From contig NZ_JAKGBU010000039.1 in assembly GCF_021555155.1 (NCBI RefSeq), positions 1-44,672 on the forward strand: a stretch of 44,672 bases of DNA, read 5' to 3'. Origin of the DNA: Rhizobium alarense. GTDB lineage: Bacteria; Pseudomonadota; Alphaproteobacteria; Rhizobiales; Rhizobiaceae. Positions 1-8,339 of this stretch are shown here, piece after piece (position 1 is the first letter of the stretch; every line of letters starts with the position of its first letter). A program made the position numbers and the translations under genes. A model generated the notes under the pieces. It made no database searches. It was not told the DNA's origin and worked only from the letters and a program-made list of their open reading frames with translations.

Positions 1-1881
1 TCCAAACCAAGACCCGGTGCCCCGATCGACGCGGAACCGTTCCGGCGGGCGCTGACGGGCTGCATCCGTTCGATTGCCGGCGATCCGGAGATAGAGGTGA
101 GCTTCGCCAACGAACGGCCCGGCATGACCGGCGAGCGGATGCGGTTGCCGGAGATTTCCAAGCGGCCGACGCGCGAGGAACTCGCGGTCACGCGCGGGCT
201 CGGCGATTCCATGGCGTTGCGCAAGGCCTGCCACGATGCCCGCATCCACGCGACCATGTCGCCGCAGGGTGCCGACGCGCGTGCCATTTTCGATGCCGTC
301 GAGCAGGCGCGCGTCGAAGCGATCGGCGCCACGCGCATGAGCGGCATGGCGGCCAATCTCGGTTCGATGCTCTCGGAAAAATATGCCAAGGCGAATTTCG
401 GGGCGATCAGCCGGCAGGCCGATGCACCGCTCGAGGAGGCCGTCGCGCTGCTCGTCCGGGAGAAGCTGACCGGCACGAAGCCGCCGGCGTCGGCGGGCCG
501 GGTGCTCGATCTCTGGCGCGATTTCATCGAAGAGAAGGCCGGCCGGGACATGCAGGGCCTGTCGGCCGCTCTTACCGACCAGCAGGCCTTCTCCCGCGTC
601 GTGCGCAACATGCTCGCCTCGATGAATGTCGCCGAACAGTACGGCGATGACGACGTCGAGCCCGACGACCAGGACAGCGAGACCGACGAGGACCAGCCGC
701 GCAGCGACGAGCAGGACGACAGCACCTCCGAGGAGGAGGCGGGCGACGACGCCGCGCCGGCGGACGAGAACGAAACCTCCGACGACCAGATGGACGAAGG
801 CGAGATGGACGGCGCGGAAATATCCGACGACGATCTCGTCGATGACGACAGCGACGACAGTGAGACGCCCGGTGAGGTGCGCCGTCCGAACCATCCGTTC
901 TCGGATTTCAACGAGAAGGTCGACTATACGGTTTTCACCGAGGAGTTCGACGAGACGATTACTGCCGAGGAGCTTTGCGACGAGTCGGAACTGGACCGTC
1001 TGCGCGCCTTCCTCGACAAGCAGCTCGCCCATCTGCAGGGCGCCGTCGGGCGGCTGGCGAACCGGCTGCAGCGCCGATTGATGGCGCAGCAGAACCGATC
1101 CTGGGAATTCGATCTCGAAGAAGGCTACCTGGACACCGCACGGCTGCAGCGCATTGTGATCGATCCGATGCAACCGCTTTCCTTCAAGCGGGAAAAGGAC
1201 ACGAATTTCCGCGACACGGTGGTGACGCTGCTGATCGACAATTCGGGTTCGATGCGCGGGCGGCCGATCACCGTCGCCGCCACCTGCGCCGATATCCTCG
1301 CCCGGACGCTGGAGCGTTGCGGCGTCAAGGTGGAGATCCTCGGCTTCACCACCAAGGCTTGGAAAGGCGGGCAGTCGCGCGAAAAATGGCTTGCCGGCGG
1401 CAAGCCGCAGTCGCCGGGTCGGCTTAACGACCTTCGCCATATCGTCTACAAGTCGGCGGATGCGCCCTGGCGGCGGGCGCGCCGCAATCTCGGCCTCATG
1501 ATGCGCGAGGGGCTGCTCAAGGAGAACATCGACGGGGAGGCGCTGATTTGGGCGCACAACCGGCTGCTGGCGCGTTCCGAACAGCGGCGCATCCTCATGA
1601 TGATCTCGGACGGCGCTCCGGTTGACGACTCGACGCTGTCGGTCAATCCCGGAAACTACCTCGAGCGTCATCTGCGGGCAGTGATCGAGCAGATCGAGAC
1701 GCGCTCACCCGTCGAACTGCTGGCGATCGGCATCGGCCACGACGTCACGCGCTACTATCGCCGTGCCGTCACGATCGTCGACGCGGACGAACTCGCCGGC
1801 GCCATGACCGAGCAGCTTGCGGCCCTCTTCGCCGACGAGGGTGCGTCGAGGAGGACCGGCCGTATGCGCCGGACCGCATGA
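1..1881 (+). CDS. cobT: Cobaltochelatase subunit CobT (5' end outside window)
   Basis: CobT is part of the CobNST complex that inserts cobalt into hydrogenobyrinic acid a,c-diamide in aerobic cobalamin synthesis, in the cytoplasm. The frame is open from base 1 and the residues before the first in-window start candidate (GTG at 97) read as CobT, so the true start lies upstream; 626 residues are visible. The N-terminal half is the CobT domain. A long Asp/Glu-rich stretch at about residues 215-290 is typical of the family. The C-terminal von Willebrand A domain carries the metal-binding MIDAS motif DNSGSM (around residue 410) and a later MMISDG segment. The stop codon overlaps an in-frame ATG of the next gene (ATGA), although that gene probably starts further down. 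cobS would be expected upstream. Confidence 0.95.
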   Translation, partial: SKPRPGAPIDAEPFRRALTGCIRSIAGDPEIEVSFANERPGMTGERMRLPEISKRPTREELAVTRGLGDSMALRKACHDARIHATMSPQGADARAIFDAVEQARVEAIGATRMSGMAANLGSMLSEKYAKANFGAISRQADAPLEEAVALLVREKLTGTKPPASAGRVLDLWRDFIEEKAGRDMQGLSAALTDQQAFSRVVRNMLASMNVAEQYGDDDVEPDDQDSETDEDQPRSDEQDDSTSEEEAGDDAAPADENETSDDQMDEGEMDGAEISDDDLVDDDSDDSETPGEVRRPNHPFSDFNEKVDYTVFTEEFDETITAEELCDESELDRLRAFLDKQLAHLQGAVGRLANRLQRRLMAQQNRSWEFDLEEGYLDTARLQRIVIDPMQPLSFKREKDTNFRDTVVTLLIDNSGSMRGRPITVAATCADILARTLERCGVKVEILGFTTKAWKGGQSREKWLAGGKPQSPGRLNDLRHIVYKSADAPWRRARRNLGLMMREGLLKENIDGEALIWAHNRLLARSEQRRILMMISDGAPVDDSTLSVNPGNYLERHLRAVIEQIETRSPVELLAIGIGHDVTRYYRRAVTIVDADELAGAMTEQLAALFADEGASRRTGRMRRTA

Positions 1882-1940
1882 GGGGTCTTGCGGAACGCAC
1901 GGCACCGAGGATACGCGCGAGCGACAGAAGGCGGCCTCAT

Positions 1941-2942
1941 GTGAAGCCCGTCTCCTTGCTCCTCGCCGCGACAGTTCTTGTCTCAATCGCCTTGGGCGCC
2001 ACGCGCGCGGAGGATACGGCCGTTCCGGTCACCAGCCGCGTTATCGCCCAGTTCGCGATCGGCAACGACCGCAAGAATTTCGGCGCGCTGGAATTCATCG
2101 GCGGTGTCACCTATTCCTCGACCAATCCGCTGCTCGGCGCGATGTCCGGCATCCGCTTCGGCGAGGACCGGCAGACCTTCCTGGCGATTCTCGATACCGG
2201 CCACTGGCTGACCGGCAAGGTCGTGCGGGACAGGGAAGGCCGGATCGAGGCGCTTTCCGACGTCACGGTTGCCTCGATGATGGCAGAGGACGGGCGCGCG
2301 CAGATGTTCAAGGGCCTGGTGGATGCCGAAGGGCTTGCGCTTTCCGGTGACCGCGTCCTCGTCAGCTTCGAGCAGAGGCACCGGATAGACGAATATGGCG
2401 GGGCCGATTTCGTTGCGAAGCCGCCGGTCGGCAGCCTCGACATCCCGTTCGACCGGAGCGAACTGAGGAGCAACCAGGGCCTGGAGGCTCTTGCGGTCGC
2501 GCCTGCGACCTCTCCCCTCGGCATGGTGCCGGTCGTTGTCGCCGAGCGCAGCCTTGACGAGAACGGCGACCTCTACGCGGCGGTCCTCGAAGGACCGATG
2601 CGCGGCGAATTCCGCGTGCGGCGGCAGGATCCGTGGGACGTCACGGATGCAGCGTTTCTGCCCGACGGCGACCTGCTGCTGCTTGAAAGACGCTTTCGCC
2701 TTTCCGACGGCGTCGGCATGCGCATCCGCCGCATCGCCGGCGAAGATATAGAGCCGGGAGCCGTCGTCGACGGCGACGTGCTGATCGATGCCGACATGAG
2801 CCATCAGATCGACAACATGGAGGGGCTTGATGTCGTCGTCATGCCGGACGGAGACATCCGGATCATCGTCGTTTCGGACGACAACCACTCCATTCTCCAG
2901 CGCAATCTGATGCTGGAGTTTCGCCTGACGAACGGCGACTGA
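1941..2942 (+). CDS. Exported esterase-like/phytase-like beta-propeller protein
   Basis: This matches the 'esterase-like activity of phytase' family (PF13449), predicted secreted beta-propeller proteins whose substrate is mostly unknown. An ATG at 1878 overlaps the cobT stop, but the GTG at 1941 is preferred because it gives a clean signal peptide: a basic start (MKP), a hydrophobic core LLLAATVLVSIALG and a cleavage-like site after ATRA. From the GTG the protein is 333 residues. Conserved family patches are visible: LEFIGGVTY near the start, FLAILDTGHWLTGK and DAEGLAL in the first half, and NMEGLDV near the end. It follows cobT on the same strand but has no evident link to cobalamin. The assignment to the family is firm; an enzymatic activity is not demonstrated by sequence. 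Confidence 0.8.
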   Translation: MKPVSLLLAATVLVSIALGATRAEDTAVPVTSRVIAQFAIGNDRKNFGALEFIGGVTYSSTNPLLGAMSGIRFGEDRQTFLAILDTGHWLTGKVVRDREGRIEALSDVTVASMMAEDGRAQMFKGLVDAEGLALSGDRVLVSFEQRHRIDEYGGADFVAKPPVGSLDIPFDRSELRSNQGLEALAVAPATSPLGMVPVVVAERSLDENGDLYAAVLEGPMRGEFRVRRQDPWDVTDAAFLPDGDLLLLERRFRLSDGVGMRIRRIAGEDIEPGAVVDGDVLIDADMSHQIDNMEGLDVVVMPDGDIRIIVVSDDNHSILQRNLMLEFRLTNGD

Positions 2943-3035
2943 CGTTCGGGCTGCTTCGCAGGCTCTCAAGTCTCCTGCCGAATGAAAACGACCGGGTGGC
3001 GTACCCGGCCGGTCTCGGTGACAAATGTTGCCGGG

Positions 3036-3683
3036 TCAGGCCGCCTTGCCCGCTCCGCCCACGCCGGGCATGGGCTTCAGCGTGCTCATCAGCGCGCCAT
3101 AGGGCAGCAGCATGAGCACGCCGACCATAACCTTGACGCAGAAATCGCCGAGCGCCCAGGAGATCCAGCGCGGCGCCTCGAACGCAAGCGCGCCGAAGAG
3201 CGGCGCGCTGCCGATCGCGAAGTCGTCGTTCGGCCCGAAGACGACGAAGGCCGGCGCGAAGGCGAAGGAGAAGAACAGGGCCGTGTCGAGTGCCGAGCCG
3301 ATCAGGGAGGCGATCAGCGGCGCCCGCCACCAACTTTGGCGGCGCAGCCTGTTGAACACGGATATGTCGAGAAGCTGGCCGGCGAGGAAAGCGGAGCCGG
3401 AGGCGATCGCGATGCGGGGCGCGGCAACGGCGAAGGAGAAGATCACGGCGACGGCGAAGCCGGCGGCAACGACCCGCCGTGCGACGCGCGGGCCGAACTG
3501 GCGGTTCGTCAGGTCGGTGATCAGGAAGGCGACCGGATAGGTGAAGGCGCCGTAGGTCAGCAGATCCGCGAGGTTGATACCCGCAAATGTACCCGGCAGC
3601 GGATATTGCACGAGGATGTTCGAAGCGACGACGACAAGCGTCATCAGGAGGATATAGACGAGGGTCGTGCGGTTCATTCGCAT
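3036..3683 (-). CDS. yhhQ: Queuosine precursor transporter (YhhQ family)
   Basis: This is a 215-residue, about six-helix inner-membrane protein of the COG1738/DUF165 family. E. coli YhhQ imports 7-cyano-7-deazaguanine (preQ0) for tRNA queuosine synthesis. The family hallmark LTYGAFTYPVAFLITDLTNR is present at about residues 41-60, followed by hydrophobic segments and a further conserved WALGDF stretch near the C-terminus. The start ATG is preceded by AGGA with a 7-nt spacer. It lies downstream of rpmB on the same strand with a 115-nt gap that holds a terminator-like hairpin and a possible regulatory pseudoknot. The neighbouring gene on the other side is convergent. The family assignment is secure; whether preQ0 or preQ1 is the preferred substrate cannot be read from sequence. 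Confidence 0.92.
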   Translation of the reverse strand: MRMNRTTLVYILLMTLVVVASNILVQYPLPGTFAGINLADLLTYGAFTYPVAFLITDLTNRQFGPRVARRVVAAGFAVAVIFSFAVAAPRIAIASGSAFLAGQLLDISVFNRLRRQSWWRAPLIASLIGSALDTALFFSFAFAPAFVVFGPNDDFAIGSAPLFGALAFEAPRWISWALGDFCVKVMVGVLMLLPYGALMSTLKPMPGVGGAGKAA

Positions 3684-3709
3684 TTTTTTATCCTGGGAGA
3701 TGCCACCAG
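3680..3709 (-). promoter_or_regulatory. Possible H-type pseudoknot (preQ1-I-like) over the yhhQ start
   Basis: Read on the minus strand, CTGG (3709-3706) can pair with CCAG (3696-3693). The nine-base loop between them contains GCAT (3703-3700), which can pair with ATGC (3683-3680) formed by the start codon and the next base. An A-rich linker (GAT then A's) joins the two, and the AGGA ribosome site overlaps the 3' side of the first stem. A short stem, loop, A-rich tail and tail-to-loop pairing in front of a queuosine-precursor transporter is the plan of preQ1-I riboswitches. However, the first stem has only 4 bp and the loop lacks an obvious match to the conserved aptamer loop, so this may be coincidence. 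Confidence 0.3.
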
Positions 3710-3726
3710 CTGGAGGACGACGACGG

Positions 3727-3769
3727 CTTCAAAACATCAAGGCCTGGCCGGATGCCGGACAAGCCTTGA
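3727..3769 (-). terminator. Hairpin downstream of rpmB, possible terminator
   Basis: On the minus strand TCAAGGC (3769-3763) pairs with GCCTTGA (3743-3737), and inside this stem CCGG pairs with CCGG around a short loop. The hairpin is followed by TGTTTTG, a short and interrupted U-run. It lies 30 nt past the rpmB stop and before yhhQ, so it could end the rpmB transcript or act as a leaky attenuator in the yhhQ leader. Confidence 0.5.
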
Positions 3770-3798
3770 GCAAAGTCGCACGGGACGAAAGCGTCGGA

Positions 3799-4089
3799 TC
3801 AGGCGGCTTCGGCGGTCTTCTTGGCGATCTGGCGGCGCAGCAGGCGGGCACGCATCGACAGCTCGGTCTCGTCGGCCTTCAGGAGGAAGGCGTCGAGGCC
3901 GCCGCGGTGTTCGACAGAGCGAAGGGCTGCAGCGGAGACGCGAAGGCGGAAACGCTGGCCGAGCGCGTCGGAGATCAGCGTGACGTTGCACAGGTTCGGC
4001 AGGAACTTGCGCTTGGTCTTGTTGTTCGCGTGGCTCACATTGTTGCCCGACATGACGCCTTTGCCGGTCAATTCGCAACTACGGGACAT
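3799..4089 (-). CDS. rpmB: 50S ribosomal protein L28
   Basis: L28 is a component of the large ribosomal subunit. The 96-residue length is right for alphaproteobacterial L28. The N-terminus [11 protein letters not shown], the basic segment [15 protein letters not shown] and the C-terminal [13 protein letters not shown] are family hallmarks. There is no zinc-binding CxxC pair, so this is the zinc-independent form. The start ATG is preceded by AGGT with a short spacer. It is a single-gene unit with its own strong sigma-70-like promoter about 90 nt upstream, divergent from the DUF3108 gene. Confidence 0.97.
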   Translation of the reverse strand: MSRSCELTGKGVMSGNNVSHANNKTKRKFLPNLCNVTLISDALGQRFRLRVSAAALRSVEHRGGLDAFLLKADETELSMRARLLRRQIAKKTAEAA

Positions 4090-4178
4090 GGTACACCTAT
4101 TTTTCTTGCGGTTTGGACAATACGCTTCCGGTGCCGTGCCCGGCCGCAGTCCATCTGGCCTTATTGGAAAGTTGCGGT

Positions 4179-4207
4179 TCTATAGTCATACCGGACGGTG
4201 GCGTCAA
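4179..4207 (-). promoter_or_regulatory. Sigma-70-type promoter of rpmB
   Basis: On the minus strand TTGACG (4207-4202) and TATAGA (4184-4179) are separated by exactly 17 bases. This predicts a start near 4172 and an rpmB leader of about 83 nt. Strength and placement suit a ribosomal protein gene. Confidence 0.75.
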
Positions 4208-4370
4208 GCCAAACCTGCAGCGCTGCTGGAAATCGGTTGCAAACTGGCGCCTTATCCAGGCATTAGAGCAGGCAGGACCACAGGTGCTGAACCATGCGAG
4301 GCGCAGAAATGCCGCAAAGAACTTCTATGCGCCCCAAAGTCCCTTCTGTCACCCGTGGAGCCGTTGCAGC

Positions 4371-5144
4371 ATGAAATTGCGGTCCGTCGCAGCAGCCATC
4401 GTCACGATCGCGCTCGGCCTTGCGCCGATCACGGGGCGGGCATCCTCCGCCGAGCACCAGACGGACTACAGCATCCGCCTGTCCGGCCTTCCCGTTGCCA
4501 TCGCATCCTTCCGATCGGAGTTTTCCGGCAACCGGTACACGATTTCCGGCAGCATGAGTTCCGCCGGGCTTGCCGACATCCTGGCGAGCACACGCGGCAC
4601 CACCGCCGTCAGCGGCACGGTCGGCCGCAACGGATTGCGGGCATCGAAATACTCGATGACCTACCAGAGCGGCAAGCGCGGGCGCAGGATCGATGTCACC
4701 TTCCGCAACGGCAATGTCGTGCGGGCGAGCATGGTGCCGGAGCGGCGCAAGCCCGAGAACTGGATTCCCGTCACCTCCCGCGACATGCGATCCGTGCTCG
4801 ATCCGATTTCCGGCCTGATCTTTCCCGCCGATGCACGGGTCTGCCCGCAGACGCTGCCGATCTTCGATGGGGAATCGCGCATGGATATCAAGCTGACGCC
4901 CAAGGGGTCGAAGCCCTTTTCGACACAGGGATTCGAGGGCGAGGCGCTCGTCTGCGGCATCCGCTTCATCCCGAAGTCGGGCTATCGCAAGGGGCGCCAC
5001 GACGTCGAGTACCTGCGCAAGCTGAGCACGATGGAAATCTGGTTTGCCAAGGCGGACGGTGTCAATGTATATGCTCCTGTCTTCGCACGCATCCCGACAT
5101 CGCTCGGCCCCGTGACCGTCTCCGCGACACGTTTCGGCGACTAG
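4371..5144 (+). CDS. Exported DUF3108 domain protein
   Basis: A protein of unknown function in the DUF3108 family, predicted periplasmic or outer-membrane associated. The ATG at 4371 is chosen over an upstream in-frame ATG at 4113 because it begins a signal peptide (MKLRS, hydrophobic VAAAIVTIALGLAPI, then a cleavage-like GRASSAEH) and because the sequence before it overlaps the rpmB promoter region and does not look coding. That gives 257 residues. The mature part is beta-rich, starting with YSIRLSGLPVAIASF, a typical DUF3108 opening, and has two cysteines (in ARVCPQ and ALVCGI). It is divergent from rpmB. The sequence shows no catalytic motif. Confidence 0.85.
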   Translation: MKLRSVAAAIVTIALGLAPITGRASSAEHQTDYSIRLSGLPVAIASFRSEFSGNRYTISGSMSSAGLADILASTRGTTAVSGTVGRNGLRASKYSMTYQSGKRGRRIDVTFRNGNVVRASMVPERRKPENWIPVTSRDMRSVLDPISGLIFPADARVCPQTLPIFDGESRMDIKLTPKGSKPFSTQGFEGEALVCGIRFIPKSGYRKGRHDVEYLRKLSTMEIWFAKADGVNVYAPVFARIPTSLGPVTVSATRFGD

Positions 5145-5198
5145 GCCGACCGGAATCGACGGTTCGCCGTCGGGATGCCTGTCACTGGAGGGTTGGGC

Positions 5199-6098
5199 AT
5201 GAGGTTACGGGCAACCCTGATCGGGTTCACCGCCATTCTGATGTGGGCGCTGCTGGCGCTCTTCACCGCCGCATCGGGGAAAATTCCGCCGTTCCAGCTT
5301 TCGGCCATCTGCTTCCTGATCGGCAGCTTGCCGGGCATTGCCGTTCTGATAGCGCGGCCCGGACGCCTGGCGCTGCTGAGGCAGCCGGCAAAGGTCTGGT
5401 TCGTCGGCGTCGCCGGCCTGTTCGGCTATCATTTCCTCTATTTCACGGCCCTGCGCAACGCCCCGGCGGTGGAGGCGGGACTGATCGCCTATCTCTGGCC
5501 GCTCTTCATCGTCGTGGGTTCCGCCATGCTGCCGGGCGAGCGGCTGCGCTGGTACCATGTGGCGGGGGCGCTTGCCGGTCTTGCCGGCACGACGCTGATC
5601 GTCGGCCGCAACGGCATCGATTTCGACGGCGCCTATGCGATCGGTTATGGAACAGCGTTCCTCTGCGCCTTCACCTGGGCGGGTTATTCACTCGTCACCC
5701 GCCGGTTCGAGGCGGTCTCGACCGATGTGGTGACCGGCTTCTGCCTCGCCACGTCCGTGTTGTCGCTGCTATGCCATCTCGCGCTCGAGACAACCGTCTG
5801 GCCCGCGACCGGGTTCGAGTGGTTCGCGGTGCTTGGTCTCGGTCTGCTCCCCGTTGGCGCGGCCTTCTATGCCTGGGACTTCGGGGTCAAGAACGGCGAC
5901 ATCCAGATTCTCGGTGCGGCGAGCTACGCCGCGCCCTTGCTGTCGACCCTCATCCTCGTCACGGCAGGTTTCGCGGAACCGTCCTGGCGGATCGCTGCGG
6001 CCTGCCTGCTCGTCACCGGCGGAGCGATCGTCGCCGCGCAGGACATGATCTTCCGTCGCCGGCCGGCGACGGGTGACGCCGTAGCGGAACGCGTCTAG
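5199..6098 (+). CDS. EamA-family (DMT superfamily) metabolite exporter
   Basis: An integral membrane transporter of the drug/metabolite superfamily with two EamA repeats of five helices each. The arrangement resembles the YddG aromatic amino acid exporter group, but the substrate cannot be assigned. The ATG at 5199 is preferred to the ATG at 5175 because GGAGG sits 8 nt before it; the protein is then 299 residues. Helix-rich segments run the full length, with the typical end-of-repeat ALRNAPAVEAGLIAYLWPLF in the first half and AFYAWDFGVKNGDIQILGAA in the second. Its TAG stop codon lies inside the RIME repeat that follows, so the last codons may have been set by insertion of the repeat. Confidence 0.88.
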   Translation: MRLRATLIGFTAILMWALLALFTAASGKIPPFQLSAICFLIGSLPGIAVLIARPGRLALLRQPAKVWFVGVAGLFGYHFLYFTALRNAPAVEAGLIAYLWPLFIVVGSAMLPGERLRWYHVAGALAGLAGTTLIVGRNGIDFDGAYAIGYGTAFLCAFTWAGYSLVTRRFEAVSTDVVTGFCLATSVLSLLCHLALETTVWPATGFEWFAVLGLGLLPVGAAFYAWDFGVKNGDIQILGAASYAAPLLSTLILVTAGFAEPSWRIAAACLLVTGGAIVAAQDMIFRRRPATGDAVAERV

Positions 6099-6201
6099 AG
6101 TATTTCCGGTGAAAACGGGATCACTGGAAATACTCTAGAGTTTTGTTTTTACCGCATTATCCGACGTCGAAGCGATTCCGCTTCGACTGGAAATGCTCTA
6201 G
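6095..6201. repeat. Rhizobium-type intergenic mosaic element (RIME1-like)
   Basis: A 107-bp palindromic element between two convergent genes, bounded by CTAGAG and CTCTAG. The first half is a 17-bp inverted repeat with one mismatch (6095-6111 against 6122-6138) around GTATTTCC/GGAAATAC. The second half has a 9-bp stem, GTCGAAGCG against CGCTTCGAC (6166-6174 and 6179-6187), and ends with TGGAAATGCTCTAG. Length, palindromes and the GGAAAT-CTCTAG ends match RIME1 repeats, known from many intergenic sites in Rhizobiaceae. As RNA it would fold into two hairpins and could stop transcription from either side. Confidence 0.85.
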
Positions 6202-6626
6202 CCGGGCGTCCCCGGCCGCCAGCCGGCAGGCGCCATCTCGAAGGACGCGAAATCGAAGCCGGGCGCGACGGTGCAGCCGACGAGGGTCCAGTCACCGAGC
6301 GGTTCCGCCGACTGCCAGGCATTGGCCGGCACCACGCCCTGCGGCCGCTGGCCGGCGGCGATATCGGGTCCGAGCACGAGCGTCTCGACCGCGGTTCCGT
6401 CTGCAGAGAGCATCAGCGCCAGAGGATCGCCGGCATAGTGATGCCAGATCTCCACCGCGTCGGTTACCCGGTGCCAGTGTGATTGCTCACCTCTTTCCAG
6501 CAGATAGTAGATCGCTGTTGAGTGGCCACGCATGCCGCCCCGGGAATCGCGAAATGTTTCCACATACCAGCCGCCTTCTGGATGACGCTGCATGCCGAGC
6601 GTTTCGATGATCACACGCGCCTCCAT
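6198..6626 (-). CDS. Cupin family protein (DUF985/cupin_5)
   Basis: A small (142-residue) beta-barrel protein of the cupin_5 family, function unknown. Family marks are LGMQRHPEGGWYVETFR at the start, IYYLLERGEQSHWHRV and EIWHHYAGDPL in the middle (the His cluster that can bind metal), and GWTLVGCTVAPGF-like strands near the end (here DWTLVGCTVAPGF). The start ATG overlaps the gloB stop codon (TGATG), so the two genes are translationally coupled. Its TAG stop is supplied by the adjacent RIME repeat. The pairing with glyoxalase II hints at a role in aldehyde or sugar detoxification, but that is only inference. Confidence 0.85.
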   Translation of the reverse strand: MEARVIIETLGMQRHPEGGWYVETFRDSRGGMRGHSTAIYYLLERGEQSHWHRVTDAVEIWHHYAGDPLALMLSADGTAVETLVLGPDIAAGQRPQGVVPANAWQSAEPLGDWTLVGCTVAPGFDFASFEMAPAGWRPGTPG

Positions 6627-7396
6627 CAGAAACGATCCTTGCGGGCCCGAATTTCTGCGAAGACCTCGTGATTAGCGGCGTCGGCGAGGTCGAGATGGCG
6701 CCGGATCTCGGGATCGCCGGCGCGCAGGAAGGGGTTGGTCGCCTTTTCAAGAGCGATTGTCGTCGGGGCCGTGAAGCGACCGGCGGCGCGGGCCTCCTCG
6801 ATCGCTGCCGCCCTTGCGACGAGGTCGGCATTGCCCGGGTCGATCGTCAGCGCAAAGCGGGCATTCGACAGTGTGTATTCGTGGCCGAAAAAGACCGCGG
6901 TGTCGTCCGGCAGGAGGGCGAGCTTCGATAGGGAGCGCCACATGTCGGCCGGCGTCCCCTCGAACAGGCGGCCGCAGCCGAGGGCGAACAGCGTGTCGGC
7001 CGCGAAGAGCAGCCGGTCCTTCGGAAGATGATAGCAGATATGGCCCGCCGTGTGGCCGGGTGTCCAGATAACGTCCACAGGATGTCCGGCGAAGTCGAAA
7101 CGGTCGCCATCGTCGACGGGCCGGTCGAGGCCGGGGATGCGTGTCGCCTCCCGCTTAGGCCCGATGATCTCCGCGCCGAATCTCTGCTTCAGGGGGAGAT
7201 TCGCCTCGACATGGTCGGTATGGTGGTGCGTCGTGAAGATATGGGTGAGGTTCCAGCCGCGGCGGATGAGTGCGTCGACCACGGCATTCTCCTCCGGGGC
7301 GTCGATGCTCGCCGTCGCGCCCGTTGCCGGTTCGTGGACCAGGACGCCGAAATTGTCGCTGCGACAGGGAAAGAGTTCAATTTCGAGCGTGGTCAT
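6626..7396 (-). CDS. gloB: Hydroxyacylglutathione hydrolase (glyoxalase II)
   Basis: A cytoplasmic metallo-beta-lactamase-fold enzyme that hydrolyses S-D-lactoylglutathione to D-lactate and glutathione, the second step of methylglyoxal removal. The dinuclear metal site is fully visible: THHHTDH at about residues 56-62, TPGHTAGH near 113-120, FAADTLF near 131-137 and FFGHEYT near 168-174. The 256-residue length is normal for GloB, including the C-terminal HAGH domain with RAGDPEIR. The gene is divergent from a methyltransferase-like gene 89 bp away and overlaps the cupin gene downstream by one base. Confidence 0.96.
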   Translation of the reverse strand: MTTLEIELFPCRSDNFGVLVHEPATGATASIDAPEENAVVDALIRRGWNLTHIFTTHHHTDHVEANLPLKQRFGAEIIGPKREATRIPGLDRPVDDGDRFDFAGHPVDVIWTPGHTAGHICYHLPKDRLLFAADTLFALGCGRLFEGTPADMWRSLSKLALLPDDTAVFFGHEYTLSNARFALTIDPGNADLVARAAAIEEARAAGRFTAPTTIALEKATNPFLRAGDPEIRRHLDLADAANHEVFAEIRARKDRF

Positions 7397-7485
7397 GCAG
7401 TCTCCGCCGGTTCGTTTTCCATTGTCGAGGCGAATGTAGGGGTTGCGGCCTTGAAGTCCAACGGTCGGTCGCTAACATCTGCGGC

Positions 7486-8235
7486 ATGCACGCCGACATC
7501 GTCGACCTTCGAGAATTCTATTATTCGGCCCTCGGCCGGCTCGCCGAACATTCGATTGCCATGGCGCTTTCTGCCATCTGGGCACGCATGCCGGAGGAGA
7601 GGCTGGTGGGTCTCGGCTATGCCGTGCCTTATCTGGACCGGTTCAGAGCCGATACCGAGCGAACCTTCGCCTTCATGCCGGCGGGGCAGGGGGCGGTCAA
7701 CTGGCCGCTCGGCGAACTCTCCACGACAGCCCTTGTCTTCGATGAGGAACTGCCGCTTCCGGACGCGTCGATCGATCGGGTCTTGATGGTTCATTCGCTG
7801 GAATTTGCGGAAAACCCGCGCGAGACCATGAAGGAACTCTGGCGCATCCTGGCGCCCGGCGGCAGGCTCGTCATCGTTGTGCCGAACCGGCGCGGCGTCT
7901 GGGCCCGGATGGAACACACGCCTTTCGGCTCCGGCCGGCCCTATTCACGCCGCCAGCTGACGCATCTCCTGCGCGAGACGAATTTCACGCCGGGCGCGAC
8001 GGCAGAGGCACTGTTCTTCCCGCCCTCGAAGCGGCGCAGCGTGCAGAAGCTGGGCGGAGGCTTCGAGCGGATGGGGCGGCTGCTCTGGCCGCTTTTTTCC
8101 GGCGTCATCGTCGTGGAGGCGCAGAAGCGTCTCTATCAGGGCCTGCCCGTCGCTGCCCGCGCGTCGCGTCGCGTCTTCGTGCCGGTGATCGCACCGCAGG
8201 GCGTGCCGACGACGCGCGGCAGTGCCGCGTCATAG
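7486..8235 (+). CDS. Class I SAM-dependent methyltransferase-like protein
   Basis: A 249-residue protein with a Methyltransf_11-like fold. The region after the N-terminal helices reads RLVGLGYAVPYLDRF, in the place of the SAM-binding glycine loop, so the usual GxGxG is altered. Later motifs are better kept: DASIDRVLMVHSLEF, then ELWRILAPGGRLVIVVPNRRG (motifs IV-V) and a typical YSRRQLTHLLRETNF. The ATG at 7486 was chosen because earlier in-frame codons overlap the divergent gloB promoter region. This gene next to gloB is a common arrangement in rhizobia. The substrate is unknown, and SAM binding itself is uncertain given motif I. Confidence 0.82.
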   Translation: MHADIVDLREFYYSALGRLAEHSIAMALSAIWARMPEERLVGLGYAVPYLDRFRADTERTFAFMPAGQGAVNWPLGELSTTALVFDEELPLPDASIDRVLMVHSLEFAENPRETMKELWRILAPGGRLVIVVPNRRGVWARMEHTPFGSGRPYSRRQLTHLLRETNFTPGATAEALFFPPSKRRSVQKLGGGFERMGRLLWPLFSGVIVVEAQKRLYQGLPVAARASRRVFVPVIAPQGVPTTRGSAAS

Positions 8236-8339
8236 GGCTCGACAAGCCGCCGCAACGCCGCTAATCCCACCACGAGACCCGCCATGGCCGCCCTTCGCGG
8301 ATGTCGCGGTCGCGAGATCGCACGGCGGAAGGTGCACAT

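Noticed and set aside
2991-3008. Terminator between the phytase-like gene and yhhQ.
   Set aside because: A 6-bp stem CCGGGT/ACCCGG is present but there is no T-run on either strand, so it is not called.
3821-6076. A 751-codon plus-strand frame across rpmB, DUF3108 and EamA genes.
   Set aside because: It overlaps three well-supported genes in other frames; its Arg/Ala/His-rich translation has no domain.
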